Assembly: GCF_000615765.1 (NCBI RefSeq)
Contig: NZ_BAMI01000001.1
Coordinates: 1-64,000, forward strand
Length of the DNA: 64,000 nt
Source of the DNA: Ligilactobacillus equi DSM 15833 = JCM 10991
GTDB taxonomy: Bacteria > Bacillota > Bacilli > Lactobacillales > Lactobacillaceae
Direction of reading: 5' to 3'
Position numbers and translations under genes: made by a program. This document shows, in pieces, positions 34,661 to 44,545 of the stretch (positions are counted from its first letter, which is position 1; every line of letters begins with the position of its first letter). A model generated the notes under the pieces. It was not told the origin of the DNA. It did no database searches and worked only from the letters and a program-made list of their open reading frames with translations.

Positions 34661-34684
34661 GGTCTCCTTTTTAGGGGACCTTTT
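34661..34684 (+). terminator. Terminator of the ireB operon
   Basis: GGTCTCC and GGGGACC pair around tttttta and are followed by TTTT. Confidence 0.75.
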
Positions 34685-34716
34685 GCATTATTTAAACGAG
34701 ATAAGGATAGGTAATC

Positions 34717-34998
34717 ATGACAGAAAATAAGCGACGTTTTAAAGTAGAAATTGATGGACAAACATATACTATTATCGGGAAAAGTAGCCCTGAACATATG
34801 CAGGCAGTCATAAAACTGGTTGAAGAGCAATTAGGGGCTTTGAAGGAAATGATGCCATCATTAACGAAGGAGAAAGCGGCGGTGCTATTAGCAATTAATG
34901 CGGTCTCAGACCAATTAAAGAAACAAGCGGAATTAGAAGAACTTAAGACCTATCTGGCAAGTCTCGAAAAGCTGAATAATGAGGAGGTTAGTGATTAG
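34717..34998 (+). CDS. zapA: Cell division protein ZapA
   Basis: A 93-residue protein with FKVEIDGQTYTIIGKSSPEHMQAV at the N-terminus and a long C-terminal coiled coil. ZapA binds FtsZ and bundles its filaments at the division site. The stop codon TAG overlaps the GTG start of mutS2 by one base, so the two are coupled, as in most Bacillota. ATG 34717 has AAGGATAGG upstream. Confidence 0.9.
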   Translation: MTENKRRFKVEIDGQTYTIIGKSSPEHMQAVIKLVEEQLGALKEMMPSLTKEKAAVLLAINAVSDQLKKQAELEELKTYLASLEKLNNEEVSD

Positions 34999-37358
34999 TG
35001 AATCAAAAAGTTTTAGCTACGTTGGAATATTACAAAATTCGGGAATTTTTAAGTGCTAAAACCACCACCGAAATGGGCCAAAATCTGGCTAATCACCTGG
35101 TTCCAAGCCAAGACTATGATTTAATTTGTGAAAATCTTGCCCAAACCAAGGAAGGGGCTGATATTTTACGTCTCAAGGGTGGTATCCCTTTGGCAAATTT
35201 AAAGACCGTTACCCCCCAGCTTAAACGACTCAAAATTGGGGCAGTTTTGAATGGAAAAGAATTAGCAGCCATTGGGAAAATTTTGCGTTCGACCAGTGAA
35301 ATACGCCGTTTCTTCAAGGAAATTACTACACCCGAAGTACCTTTGCCTACGTTAAACCAATTATTAATACGTCTAGAAAGTTTGCCTGAATTAACCAAAG
35401 TGTTGAATCTTTCCTTGGAAGATGATGGGTATGTGCGCGATGAGGCTTCACCTTTATTACGGTCATTGCGTCGACAAATTTCAGGTACTGAAGATGAAAT
35501 TCGCCAGCGCCTGGTTTCCTTTACCAAGGGCAGTCAAGCTAAGTACTTGACCAATGCTGTTGTTACCATGCGTGATGATCGCTATGTAATTCCGGTTAAG
35601 ACCGAGTATAAGAAGCATTTTGGGGGGATGGTCCATGACCAATCTGCTTCAGGAGCGACAGTTTTCGTAGAACCTAAGGCAATTGTGGAGTTGAATAACC
35701 GTTTACGCCAACAACAAGCCAAGGAACATGAAGAAATTTTGCGAGTTTTGCGGGAATTATCCCAAGCAGTTGCACCATATACTGAAGAAATTGATCAAAA
35801 TATGCGTATTTTAGGTCAATTAGACTTTGTGAATGCTAAAGCCCGCTATGCTGCAGACCTCAAGGCAACACAACCAGAATTATCTGCAGAAAATGACATT
35901 TACCTCCGTCAAGTCTGGCACCCCTTATTGGATGCCAAAAAGGCGGTCAAAAATGATCTAGCCATTGGAAAAGATTATAAAGCAATCGTGATTACCGGAC
36001 CTAACACTGGGGGAAAGACGATTACTTTGAAGACCTTGGGCTTAATCCAATTAATGGGACAATCTGGGCTCTTTATTCCGGCTGGTGAACATAGTCGGAT
36101 TGGGGTCTTTACTGAAATTTTTGCGGATATTGGGGATGAACAATCAATTGAACAGAGCTTATCCACTTTCTCTTCCCACATGGTTAATATTGTAGAAATA
36201 CTTAAACATGTCGATGATAAATCCTTAGTTCTCTTTGACGAATTGGGGGCTGGAACCGATCCGCAAGAAGGGGCCGCTTTGGCTATTTCGATTCTGGATG
36301 CTGTTGGGGCTAAAGGTTCTTATGTGGTGGCGACTACCCACTATCCTGAACTTAAGGCCTATGGTTTTGAAAGACCAGAGACGATTAATGCCTCTATGGA
36401 ATTTGATGTAGAGACCCTTCAGCCCACTTACCGGCTTTTACTCGGAATTCCTGGTCGTTCTAATGCTTTGGAAATCTCTCTACGCTTGGGTTTAGATACT
36501 ATGGTCGTGGAAGCGGCTCGCCAATTGACCAGTCAGTCCAGTCAAGATCTCAATGAAATGATTGCGGACTTGGTCGAAAAACGTCATACGGCTGAAGAAG
36601 AAGCCATCAGTCTGAATAAGTATCTAACTGAAGCCGAGAAATTACACAATGATTTACGCAAAGCTTACAATAATTTTGTCTCTCAAAGGGATAGCCTTTT
36701 GAACCAAGCCAAGGCAAAAGCTAATGAAATCGTGGAAAATACGCGTAAACAAACGGCAGATGTGATTTCCGACTTGCATAAGATGCAACAAAGCGCCGGT
36801 AATGGGGTTAAAGAAAATGAACTAATTGATGCCAAGACTAGGTTGAACAAATTGGAACAACCCATCCATCTCCAGAAAAATAAGGTTTTACAAAGAGCGA
36901 AAGCCAAAAAAATCTTTAAAGAAGGTGACGAGGTTCTTGTCAAGTCCTATGGTCAACGGGGAACGCTGATGAAAAAGGCTGGTAATCACGTTTGGGAAGT
37001 ACAAATTGGGATTTTGAAGATGAAGCTTGATGAAGCTGACTTAGAAAAAATTGCAGAAGAAAAACCACAAAAGACGGTTAACCGTGCTAGTGTAAAGCGT
37101 AGTCGTTCAGTGCGGACTTCAGCGAGCTTAGATTTGCGGGGTAAACGCTATGAAGAAGCTATGAATGAAGTCGACCGCTACATTGACGAAGCTATTATGG
37201 CAGGCTTCCCTTCTGTGACAATTATTCATGGCAAGGGGACCGGAGCTTTACGGAAGGGAATTACTGAGTATCTACAGTCTAACCGTGCTGTCAAACACTT
37301 TGAATATGCACCGCCAAACGCAGGGGGCAATGGTGCTACGATTGTTTCTTTTAAATAA
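34998..37358 (+). CDS. mutS2: Endonuclease MutS2
   Basis: A 786-residue protein with the Walker A segment ITGPNTGGKTITLKTLGL near residues 332-349, Walker B LVLFDELGAGTDPQEGAALA, a coiled-coil middle and a C-terminal Smr nuclease domain SLDLRGKRYEEAMNEVDRY with IIHGKGTGALRKGI. It lacks the MutS mismatch-recognition domain, as MutS2 should. Roles are suppression of recombination and rescue of collided ribosomes. GTG 34998 start, coupled to zapA. A strong terminator follows. Confidence 0.97.
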   Translation: MNQKVLATLEYYKIREFLSAKTTTEMGQNLANHLVPSQDYDLICENLAQTKEGADILRLKGGIPLANLKTVTPQLKRLKIGAVLNGKELAAIGKILRSTSEIRRFFKEITTPEVPLPTLNQLLIRLESLPELTKVLNLSLEDDGYVRDEASPLLRSLRRQISGTEDEIRQRLVSFTKGSQAKYLTNAVVTMRDDRYVIPVKTEYKKHFGGMVHDQSASGATVFVEPKAIVELNNRLRQQQAKEHEEILRVLRELSQAVAPYTEEIDQNMRILGQLDFVNAKARYAADLKATQPELSAENDIYLRQVWHPLLDAKKAVKNDLAIGKDYKAIVITGPNTGGKTITLKTLGLIQLMGQSGLFIPAGEHSRIGVFTEIFADIGDEQSIEQSLSTFSSHMVNIVEILKHVDDKSLVLFDELGAGTDPQEGAALAISILDAVGAKGSYVVATTHYPELKAYGFERPETINASMEFDVETLQPTYRLLLGIPGRSNALEISLRLGLDTMVVEAARQLTSQSSQDLNEMIADLVEKRHTAEEEAISLNKYLTEAEKLHNDLRKAYNNFVSQRDSLLNQAKAKANEIVENTRKQTADVISDLHKMQQSAGNGVKENELIDAKTRLNKLEQPIHLQKNKVLQRAKAKKIFKEGDEVLVKSYGQRGTLMKKAGNHVWEVQIGILKMKLDEADLEKIAEEKPQKTVNRASVKRSRSVRTSASLDLRGKRYEEAMNEVDRYIDEAIMAGFPSVTIIHGKGTGALRKGITEYLQSNRAVKHFEYAPPNAGGNGATIVSFK

Positions 37359-37362
37359 GTTG

Positions 37363-37404
37363 ATAACCCTTGAACAGTAGGGATGCTGTTTGAGGGTTAT
37401 TTGT
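37363..37404 (+). terminator. Terminator of zapA-mutS2
   Basis: ataaccct/agggttat with inner gaacag/ctgttt pairing, followed by TTTGTT. Confidence 0.8.
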
Positions 37405-37569
37405 TACAAATGTTTGATATGAGTCTAATCTTTTAAAGATACTAGAAATTAAAGCACTTTATGTTGTGGGCGATATTTAAATATTAAAGTTTGAAAAAGA
37501 TTTAAAAATTATAAACTGACGAACTAGGGAAAATATGCTATGATTAGGATGATTTGGAGTGAAAATATT

Positions 37570-37803
37570 ATGCAGTATCAAGGAATAACCGCACTGATGA
37601 CTCTCGTGAGTCATTTTGCATTTATTTTACTAGCTTTTAGGGGATTTCAGGCATTACGTTTTGATCGTTATGTCAATCAAGAAAAACAAGACCACTTTAA
37701 AGTGGTGATTGTGTTGGTGTCTGTAGCAATTGGATTTTTATGTAGTTCATTCTTTTTAAGTGTGATTGAAAATATTAAAAATCTGGGTTATTTAATCAAG
37801 TAG
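37570..37803 (+). CDS. DUF1146 small membrane protein
   Basis: A 77-residue protein with two membrane helices (LMTLVSHFAFILLAFRGFQAL, VVIVLVSVAIGFLCSSFFL) separated by a charged loop with RFDRYVNQEKQ. This is the DUF1146 (YwzB) pattern. ATG 37570 is used because the earlier ATG 37540 falls in the TATGAT promoter region. It sits 18 bases before murA, the usual neighbour in Bacilli, and is likely cotranscribed. Function unknown. Confidence 0.88.
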   Translation: MQYQGITALMTLVSHFAFILLAFRGFQALRFDRYVNQEKQDHFKVVIVLVSVAIGFLCSSFFLSVIENIKNLGYLIK

Positions 37804-37821
37804 AGGTCGGAGGATTTTTCT

Positions 37822-39126
37822 TTGGAAAAAATTATTGTAAGAGGTGGTAATCGTCTTGAAGGGACTGTCGAAATTGAAGGGGCCAAAAATGCGGTTTTAC
37901 CAATTTTAGCAGCGGCGATTTTACCTAGTGAAGGACGCACAACTTTAATCAATGTGCCCATTTTATCTGATGTATACACGATGAATAATGTGATTCGGTT
38001 CTTAAATGTTGAGGTGGGTTTTGATGAAGCTAACAAAACTATCGAACTGGATGCTAGTGGTAAGTTATCTTATGAAGCGCCATTTAAGTATGTTTCGAAG
38101 ATGCGTGCTTCTATCGTGGTCTTAGGCCCGCTTTTGGCGCGCTTGAAGCACGCCAAAGTCGCCATGCCCGGGGGATGTGCGATTGGCTCAAGGCCAGTGG
38201 ACTTGCATCTCAAAGGTTTAGAGGCCTTAGGAGCGGAAATTGAACAACACGATGGTTTTATCGAAGCTAAAACCACAGGCTTAAAAGGGGCCAACATTTA
38301 CTTGGACTTCCCAAGTGTGGGGGCAACCCAAAATATTATGATGGCTGCGACCTTAGCCGAAGGTGAAACTATCATTGAAAATGCTGCACGTGAACCCGAG
38401 ATTGTAGACTTAGCAAATATTTTAAATAAGATGGGTGCCGATGTCCGTGGCGCTGGAACTGAGACCTTAAAAATTCGTGGGGTTAAGCAACTTCACGGGG
38501 TTAAACACGCGGTGGTACAAGATCGGATTGAAGCTGGGACCTTTATGGTTGCTGCGGCCGTAACTCAAGGAAATGTTTTAATCAAGGATGCAATCTTAGA
38601 GCACAACATTCCTTTGATTTCGAAAATGGAAGAAATGGGGATCCAAGTTATTGAAGAAGAAGCTGGTTTACGAGTAATTGGACCTGAAAAGCTCAAGCCT
38701 GTTGCGGTCAAGACTTTGCCACACCCCGGCTTTCCAACGGATATGCAACCACAAATGTCAATCTTACAATTGTGTGCTGAGGGGGCTAGTTTATTGACAG
38801 AAACTGTTTTTGAAAACCGCTTCATGCACTTGGAAGAAATGCGGCGTATGAATGCAAACTTCAAGGTCGAAGGCAACAGTGTCTTACTTTACGGTCCTGC
38901 TAAGCTTGGAGGAGCAGAGGTTGCTGCCACTGATTTACGAGCAGCAGCGGCTTTAGTGATTGCTGGTTTAGTGGCTAAGGGAATCACGCAAGTTACCCAT
39001 TTGGAATACTTGGATCGTGGTTACTATAATTTTCATGGGAAATTAGCGGCTTTAGGTGCACAAGTTAAGCGAGTTAATGATATTACTGCCGAAGGTGAAT
39101 ATATCGTTAATAAACAAAGGGTTTAG
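37822..39126 (+). CDS. murA: UDP-N-acetylglucosamine 1-carboxyvinyltransferase
   Basis: A 434-residue enzyme with [20 protein letters not shown] at the N-terminus and [19 protein letters not shown] containing the active-site Cys near residue 117. It adds enolpyruvate from PEP to UDP-GlcNAc, the first committed step of peptidoglycan synthesis, and is the fosfomycin target; the Cys is kept. TTG 37822 start with GGAGGA upstream. Terminated weakly at about 39133-39160. Other parts of the murein route are in the dcw cluster. Confidence 0.96.
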   Translation: MEKIIVRGGNRLEGTVEIEGAKNAVLPILAAAILPSEGRTTLINVPILSDVYTMNNVIRFLNVEVGFDEANKTIELDASGKLSYEAPFKYVSKMRASIVVLGPLLARLKHAKVAMPGGCAIGSRPVDLHLKGLEALGAEIEQHDGFIEAKTTGLKGANIYLDFPSVGATQNIMMAATLAEGETIIENAAREPEIVDLANILNKMGADVRGAGTETLKIRGVKQLHGVKHAVVQDRIEAGTFMVAAAVTQGNVLIKDAILEHNIPLISKMEEMGIQVIEEEAGLRVIGPEKLKPVAVKTLPHPGFPTDMQPQMSILQLCAEGASLLTETVFENRFMHLEEMRRMNANFKVEGNSVLLYGPAKLGGAEVAATDLRAAAALVIAGLVAKGITQVTHLEYLDRGYYNFHGKLAALGAQVKRVNDITAEGEYIVNKQRV

Positions 39127-39172
39127 TTAGGAGGGGTGATGAAAAATCAGCCCTTTTTTACTCAGTTCATGT

Positions 39173-39178
39173 TATAAT
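39173..39178 (+). promoter_or_regulatory. -10 box for mbl
   Basis: TATAAT 85 bases before ATG 39263. The leader between them has no ORF. Confidence 0.5.
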
Positions 39179-39262
39179 AATATGATGTAATGAAAATAGT
39201 GTATGCTTAAAGAAAATTGCAAGAAAGGAAGGCTACCTGAAAGACTGGTAGTAAGGAGTAAT

Positions 39263-40252
39263 ATGGCAAATGATATTGGAATTGATTTAGGAACTGCCAA
39301 CGTCCTAATCAACGTTCAAGGTAAGGGAATTGTCCTTGATGAACCATCCGTGGTGGCAATTGATACTAAAACGAATAAAGTCCTCGCCGTAGGTTCAGAA
39401 GCCTACAAGATGGTCGGACGGACTCCAGGAAGTATTCGTGCAATTCGACCTTTAAAAGATGGGGTAATTGCGGATTTTGATATGACCGAACAAATGTTAA
39501 CTTACTTTATCAAAAAGTTAAACGTCAAAGGCTTCATGTCAAAACCTAATGTGTTAATCTGTTGTCCAACTAATACCACGGATATTGAAAGAAAAGCTAT
39601 CCGTCAGGCCGCTGAAAAAGCTAACGGTGGGGGAAAAATTTACTTAGAAGAAGAACCAAAGGTTGCTGCTGTGGGGGCTGGTTTAGATATTTTCCGTCCT
39701 TACGGTTCCATGGTGATTGATATTGGTGGTGGAACGAGTGACATAGCCGTCCTTTCCATGGGTGATATCGTTGTATCTCGTTCTTTGCGGATTGCGGGGG
39801 ATCGTTTAAACCAGGATATTGCTAACTATATCCGTAAAGAACGGGGACTAATCATTGGTGAAAATACCGCTGAAAAGGTAAAAAAGACGATTGGAACAGT
39901 TTTAAAGGGGCATCGCAATGAAGAAATGGAAGTGCGAGGTCGGGACATGGTTAATGGTTTACCACAAGCGATTAAGGTCACATCTGATGAAATCGAAGTT
40001 GCCTTACACGATACTATGATGGCGGTTGTTTCTGCAACACATGATGTTTTAAGTGAGACGCCACCGGAATTAGCTGCCGATATTATCGATAGTGGGATTG
40101 TTTTAACTGGTGGAGGTGCAATGATTGATGGCGCCGCTGAACTGTTATCAGATGCCTTAAGTATTCCTGTTAATGTAGCTGAAACACCACTAGATGATGT
40201 AGCTGTTGGTACGGGGATTTTGTTAGAACAAATTCAAAGTGGTAAGCAATAA
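39263..40252 (+). CDS. mbl: MreB-like actin homologue Mbl
   Basis: A 329-residue actin-fold protein: [24 protein letters not shown] (phosphate 1), [15 protein letters not shown] (phosphate 2) and [13 protein letters not shown] (adenosine motif). It differs from the MreB at 45679 and groups with Mbl by position next to murA and yidD. It forms membrane-bound filaments that guide wall elongation. ATG 39263 follows AAGGAG; the in-frame extension to 39203 is not needed. Confidence 0.9.
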   Translation: MANDIGIDLGTANVLINVQGKGIVLDEPSVVAIDTKTNKVLAVGSEAYKMVGRTPGSIRAIRPLKDGVIADFDMTEQMLTYFIKKLNVKGFMSKPNVLICCPTNTTDIERKAIRQAAEKANGGGKIYLEEEPKVAAVGAGLDIFRPYGSMVIDIGGGTSDIAVLSMGDIVVSRSLRIAGDRLNQDIANYIRKERGLIIGENTAEKVKKTIGTVLKGHRNEEMEVRGRDMVNGLPQAIKVTSDEIEVALHDTMMAVVSATHDVLSETPPELAADIIDSGIVLTGGGAMIDGAAELLSDALSIPVNVAETPLDDVAVGTGILLEQIQSGKQ

Positions 40253-40253
40253 G

Positions 40254-40511
40254 ATGAGGTTATTGCGACAATTTCTGATTTTACCAGTGCGGTTTTATCA
40301 AAAATGTATTTCACCATTGACACCACCATCATGTCGTTATTACCCGACTTGTTCAAATTACATGGTAGTGGCAATTGAAAAACATGGCTTTTTAGGGCTT
40401 ATTATGGGATTAAGTCGGATTCTACGTTGTAATCCTTTTGTCAGAGGTGGAATTGATTATGTACCAGAACATTTTTCTTTGGTACGTAATCCTAATAAAG
40501 AAGAGAAGTAA
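40254..40511 (+). CDS. yidD: Membrane protein insertion efficiency factor YidD
   Basis: An 85-residue protein with the diagnostic [19 protein letters not shown] segment, three conserved Cys and [15 protein letters not shown]. The N-terminus is an amphipathic helix. YidD aids YidC-mediated insertion of membrane proteins. It starts one base after the mbl stop codon, so it is likely coupled; GTG 40239 is a less likely upstream start. Confidence 0.95.
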   Translation: MRLLRQFLILPVRFYQKCISPLTPPSCRYYPTCSNYMVVAIEKHGFLGLIMGLSRILRCNPFVRGGIDYVPEHFSLVRNPNKEEK

Positions 40512-40534
40512 GGTTAATGAGGAGGACTTTTTAA

Positions 40535-40759
40535 GTGTCAAGAAGAGAAAAAAATGTTGAAATTACTGAAACAGAAACTGTTGGAGTGGATGGTAATCCA
40601 GCGACAGAATTGAAGTTGGGCACTGAATCGTTAGGTTTGGTGACAGAAGATGGGGGTAAGACGGTTGCGGTCTTACCTTCGGGAGAAAAATTTCGCGTTT
40701 CTTCTCAAAGTGAAGCCATAACTTTATTAATTCGCGATTTTCACTTACACCGCGGGTAA
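40535..40759 (+). CDS. DUF2969 protein
   Basis: A 74-residue soluble protein: NVEITETETVG, LKLGTESLGLVTEDGGK, SQSEAITLLIRDFHLHRG. This is the DUF2969 pattern common in lactobacilli beside yidD and rodA. GTG 40535 start with GAGGAGGAC site. Unknown function. A hairpin with arms gccgactg/cagtcggc (40776-40802) follows the stop. Confidence 0.85.
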   Translation: MSRREKNVEITETETVGVDGNPATELKLGTESLGLVTEDGGKTVAVLPSGEKFRVSSQSEAITLLIRDFHLHRG

Positions 40760-40863
40760 AAATATTCTTAAGTTTGCCGACTGTTCCTTCTTTTCAGTCG
40801 GCTCTTATGTATAATTAACTTAAAATTTTGTCGTGTGCATCTATGCATAAAGGAGTTTTTTTA

Positions 40864-42068
40864 GTGAATACCAAAAATTTACATCGCGTTAAGGATGACG
40901 ATGTTGAAATGCGTATTGACTGGGGGATAGTCTTTTGTATCCTGGTCTTAGCTGTAATTGGGATGGTTTCCCTTTATGTGGCTTTAAAACATGGGACTAG
41001 TACAGTTTCGATTTCGCGAACTGTTATTTCACAACTGATTTGGTATACATTAGGGGCTATTATGGTGGCTATCATAATGCAATTTGATGCTGAACAGCTT
41101 TGGAAGATAGCTCCTTTGGCTTACGGAATCGGGATTACCCTCTTAATATTAGTACTGTTTTTTTATAGTCGTTCTTATGCTGCTAACACGGGGGCTAAGT
41201 CTTGGTTTGCTTTAGGACCTTTTACTTTCCAGCCGTCCGAAGTTATGAAACCAGCCTTTATTTTAATGTTGGGGCGAGTCGTCACGCAACATAATTCCGA
41301 GTATGAGCATAGTTGGGAGTCCGACTGGTTGTTAATTGGAAAAATGTTAGCTTGGACTGCACCGATTGCCATCTTATTAAAGCTTCAAAATGACTTTGGG
41401 ACTATGTTGGTGTTTATTGCTATCTTAGGTGGGGTCATTTTGATGTCGGGGATTACCTGGAAGATTATCGTACCAGGTTTTGCCGGAGCTTCAATTATCG
41501 GCGGTTTAGCTATTTTCTTAGTAGTTTATGACCGTACGCTCTTGGAAAAAATTGGCTTTGCAACTTACCAGTTTAAGCGAATTGACTCTTGGTTAAATCC
41601 TGCTGGTAGTACCAGTGGGGATAGCTATCAGTTATGGCAAAGTATGAAGCCATTGGTTCTGGCCAACTGTTGGGTAAAGGATTTAATGTTTCTAATGTCT
41701 ACGTACCTGTACGAGAATCAGATATGATTTTCTCTGTAATTGGCGAAAATTTTGGCTTTATTGGCTCTTGTCTCTTGATTTTCATTTATCTTTTATTGAT
41801 TTTCCAAATGATTCAAGTGACCTTTGATACCAAAAATGAATTTTATGCTTATATTTCAACTGGGGTTATCATGATGATTTTATTCCATGTTTTTGAAAAT
41901 ATTGGGATGAATATTGGTCTGTTACCTCTAACTGGGATTCCTTTACCTTTTGTCAGCCAAGGGGGGTCAGCCCTTTTGGGAAATATGTTGGGGATTGGTT
42001 TCATTATGTCGATGCGTTATCACTATAAGAGCTATATGTTCTCAAATAATGAGATTGAGTTTAGATAG
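40864..42068 (+). CDS. rodA: Peptidoglycan glycosyltransferase RodA, frame break near 41647
   Basis: A SEDS-family protein with about ten membrane helices. The first frame covers residues 1-260 (RIDWGIVFCILVLAVIGMVSL, FTFQPSEVMKPAFILML, LLKLQNDFGTMLVF). After one lost base near 41647 the rest follows: AIGSGQLLGKGFNVSNVYVP, ESDMIFSVIGENFGF and LPLTGIPLPFVSQGGSALLGN, which is the SEDS signature. About 401 residues in total. It polymerises lipid II during rod elongation with the mreBCD proteins. GTG 40864 has AAGGAG; a TATAAT lies at 40810-40815. Confidence 0.95.
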
Positions 42069-42078
42069 GGGGGTTCTT

Positions 42079-42435
42079 ATGACGATGTTTTACTGTTATA
42101 AGCGTTGTTCGACGTGTAAAAAAGCCCAAAAGTGGTTAGATGACCACCAAGTGAGCTATGAAAGTCAAGATTTGGTGGATTTTCCCCCAAAAAAAGCTGA
42201 TTTAATTGCTTGGATGACCAAGTATCAAGACCGAGGAATCCGTTACTTTTTTAATACCAGTGGTCAAGATTATCGCAAATTAGGTCTCAAAGACCGAGTA
42301 ACGGAGATGACCATAGAAGAAGCAGCGGAAATGATGGCGCAAAATGGTAAACTTATCAAGCGTCCTCTGATGGTCAATGAGCACGCCTTAACTTGTGGTT
42401 TTAAGGAAGAAATTTATCAAGCGACCTGGTTATAA
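42079..42435 (+). CDS. ArsC/Spx-family protein
   Basis: A 118-residue thioredoxin-fold protein opening MFYCYKRCSTCKKAQKWLDDH with a CxxC-like Cys-Ser-Thr-Cys site, followed by IKRPLMVNEHALTCGFKEE. The family contains Spx regulators and arsenate reductase-like YffB proteins. The second half fits the arsenate-reductase-like type (KRPLM). No ars genes are nearby, so an arsenic role is unsupported. ATG 42079 follows a G-rich site, 10 bases after rodA. Confidence 0.85.
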   Translation: MTMFYCYKRCSTCKKAQKWLDDHQVSYESQDLVDFPPKKADLIAWMTKYQDRGIRYFFNTSGQDYRKLGLKDRVTEMTIEEAAEMMAQNGKLIKRPLMVNEHALTCGFKEEIYQATWL

Positions 42436-42440
42436 GAAAG

Positions 42441-42471
42441 AGAAGTCTAGGAATTCTAGGCTTCTTTTTTG
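42441..42471 (+). terminator. Terminator of rodA-ArsC/Spx-like unit
   Basis: agaagtctag and ctaggcttct arms are followed by six T residues. Confidence 0.85.
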
Positions 42472-42524
42472 CACTTTGGTAAGCTATCCAGTAGAATTAA
42501 GAATTAAGAATGGATGGTGATAGC

Positions 42525-43844
42525 ATGTTTGTAAGAGATTATCAAGCTGCTTTGGATTTTATTCATGGTCGCACAAAATTTAAGAAGAAACCAACCTTGA
42601 CGACTATGAAATTACTCATGGAAAGATTGGGGAATCCGCAAGAACAGTTGAAGGTTATTCACGTGACAGGAACCAACGGGAAGGGATCGACGACCGCTTT
42701 TATTCGGGAGCTACTCTTAGCTCACGGCTTTGAAGTTGGGACCTTTACTTCGCCTTTTATTGTAAAATTTAACGAAAGAATTGCCTTAAATGGTCAGATG
42801 ATTAATGATGAGACGCTAGTGACTTTGGTGAATCAAGTCGGTCCTGTGGTAGCTGAGTTAGATGCTGAGCTTGGTGAACAGGGGCCGACCGAATTTGAAA
42901 TCATTACTGCTCTAATGTTTACCTATTTTGGTCAGATAAAACCAGATTATGTTGTGGTTGAAGTGGGACTTGGAGGCTTGTTGGACTCAACAAACATTAT
43001 TCAGCAGCCACTGGTTTCTGTAATTACCACAGTTGGCTATGATCATGCACAAATTCTAGGGTCAACCTTGCCGGAGATTGCTCAGCAAAAAGCGGGAATT
43101 ATCAAGGCGAGTTGTCCTCTTGTTTTGGGTAAGGTTAGTCCTGAAGTCGCTCAAGTGATTAAAGCAGTCGCACGTGAGAAAAAAGCACCATACTATCAAT
43201 TAGGCCAAGCATTTAAAAATCAAGCAACGGGGCTTAAAGATGGGCAAGAAAGCTTTATTTACAGTGATGATAGTTTTCATAAATTAGCCTTAGCGAGTGG
43301 TTTGTTGGGAGCTTACCAAGTTGATAATGCAACTTGTGCGCTTAAAGCCGTGAGTTTAGTAGCACAAGCGGAAAATTTTCAGCTTCAAACTAAACTTGTG
43401 AAGTTGGCCTTAGCACAGACAGCTTGGCCAGCACGGATGGAAAAAATCTTTACTCAGCCGCTAGTCTTTTTGGATGGAGCTCATAATCTAGCGGCTTTTG
43501 AAGAATTAGCAACAATGATTAAAAGTCATTTTAATGCCAATCACGTCTTCTTGATTTTAGGAATCTTAGCTGATAAAGAGCCCGAAAAAATGTTGACGAT
43601 GATGGCTAAATTACCGAATGTCCAGTTGATTTTGACGGATTTTGATGCTTATCGTCAAGTTGCTGACCCGCAAAAATTAGCCACAAAATTACCACAGGCA
43701 CAAGCCATCAGTCCGTGGAAAATTGCTTTTAAAACAGTGGTAACCGAACTTTTAGCAGATGAAAGTGATGTGATTATCTTTGCGGGTTCGCTATACTTTG
43801 TTTCAGAGGTACGTGCTTTTTTCAAGGAGGAAATGGATGAATAA
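42525..43844 (+). CDS. folC: Folylpolyglutamate synthase / dihydrofolate synthase family
   Basis: A 439-residue Mur-ligase-fold enzyme with VIHVTGTNGKGSTTAF (ATP loop), TSPFIVKFNERIALNG, VVVEVGLGGLLDSTN and FLDGAHNLAAFEELA. It adds glutamate to folates for retention and use. ATG 42525 is chosen; ATG 42510 in frame is possible. Its stop overlaps the next gene. Confidence 0.94.
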   Translation: MFVRDYQAALDFIHGRTKFKKKPTLTTMKLLMERLGNPQEQLKVIHVTGTNGKGSTTAFIRELLLAHGFEVGTFTSPFIVKFNERIALNGQMINDETLVTLVNQVGPVVAELDAELGEQGPTEFEIITALMFTYFGQIKPDYVVVEVGLGGLLDSTNIIQQPLVSVITTVGYDHAQILGSTLPEIAQQKAGIIKASCPLVLGKVSPEVAQVIKAVAREKKAPYYQLGQAFKNQATGLKDGQESFIYSDDSFHKLALASGLLGAYQVDNATCALKAVSLVAQAENFQLQTKLVKLALAQTAWPARMEKIFTQPLVFLDGAHNLAAFEELATMIKSHFNANHVFLILGILADKEPEKMLTMMAKLPNVQLILTDFDAYRQVADPQKLATKLPQAQAISPWKIAFKTVVTELLADESDVIIFAGSLYFVSEVRAFFKEEMDE

Positions 43845-44496
43845 TTTAAAATTAATGTTATTTGACATGGATGGGGTCGTCTTTGATTCTGAGACTTTGT
43901 ACTTTAACGCTAATCGAAATGTGGCTAAAAAGCTTAACATGTCTGGCTTTAACCTTGATTATTACCAACAATTTATTGGCGGTGGTGATGGTATGATGGT
44001 TGAGCAGATGACCCAGGATTATGGTAGTCGCGATTTGATTGAAGAGTTCATGGAACTTAGTCGTCAAGAAGTTTACTCTTTGGTAGAAATGGGACAACTC
44101 GCAGTAAAGCCTGGGGTTCGAGAATTGGTGACAGCTTTAAGGGAACATGAGATTCCGGCCATTATCGCTTCTAGTAATAATTTATCGGAAGTCAATTTTT
44201 TTATGGAGCATACCCAAACCACAAAATTATTTGATGATATTGTGACTGCAGATGATGTGGAAAAGACCAAGCCGGCACCTGACATTTTTTTAAAAGCTTG
44301 GCAAAAAGGTGGGCAACCGAATAAAGAGCATACCTTAATCTTGGAAGATTCTCTAAATGGGGTTAAGGCCGCCAATAATGCTCAGATTCCAGTAGTTATG
44401 ATTCCGGATTACATTCAACCGAATGACTATGTGAAGCGACATACCGTTCAGGTTCTGGAAAATATGTACGTTTTAAAAAAATTTTTACAAATTTAA
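43837..44496 (+). CDS. HAD-superfamily hydrolase (beta-phosphoglucomutase-like)
   Basis: A 219-residue protein with catalytic DMDGVVFDSE at residues about 9-18, KPGVRELV, IIASSNN, KTKPAPDIFLKA and EDSLNGVKAANNAQIPVVMIPD: the four HAD motifs. The cap fits the PGMB/YcjU-like group. ATG 43837 overlaps the folC end and has AAGGAGG. Substrate is a small phosphate ester, not determined. Confidence 0.9.
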   Translation: MNNLKLMLFDMDGVVFDSETLYFNANRNVAKKLNMSGFNLDYYQQFIGGGDGMMVEQMTQDYGSRDLIEEFMELSRQEVYSLVEMGQLAVKPGVRELVTALREHEIPAIIASSNNLSEVNFFMEHTQTTKLFDDIVTADDVEKTKPAPDIFLKAWQKGGQPNKEHTLILEDSLNGVKAANNAQIPVVMIPDYIQPNDYVKRHTVQVLENMYVLKKFLQI

Positions 44497-44524
44497 CAAG
44501 TTTTACTCCCTTTTTGCGTATTTA

Positions 44525-44530
44525 TATAAT
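44525..44530 (+). promoter_or_regulatory. -10 box for radC
   Basis: TATAAT 16 bases before the ATG at 44546, close enough for a very short leader; a GGGGG ribosome site lies between. Confidence 0.5.
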
Positions 44531-44545
44531 AAGGGGGTATTTTTA

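Noticed and set aside
42079-42435. Arsenate reductase in an arsenic-resistance operon
   Set aside because: No arsB, arsR or related gene is near; the protein only shares the ArsC/Spx fold.
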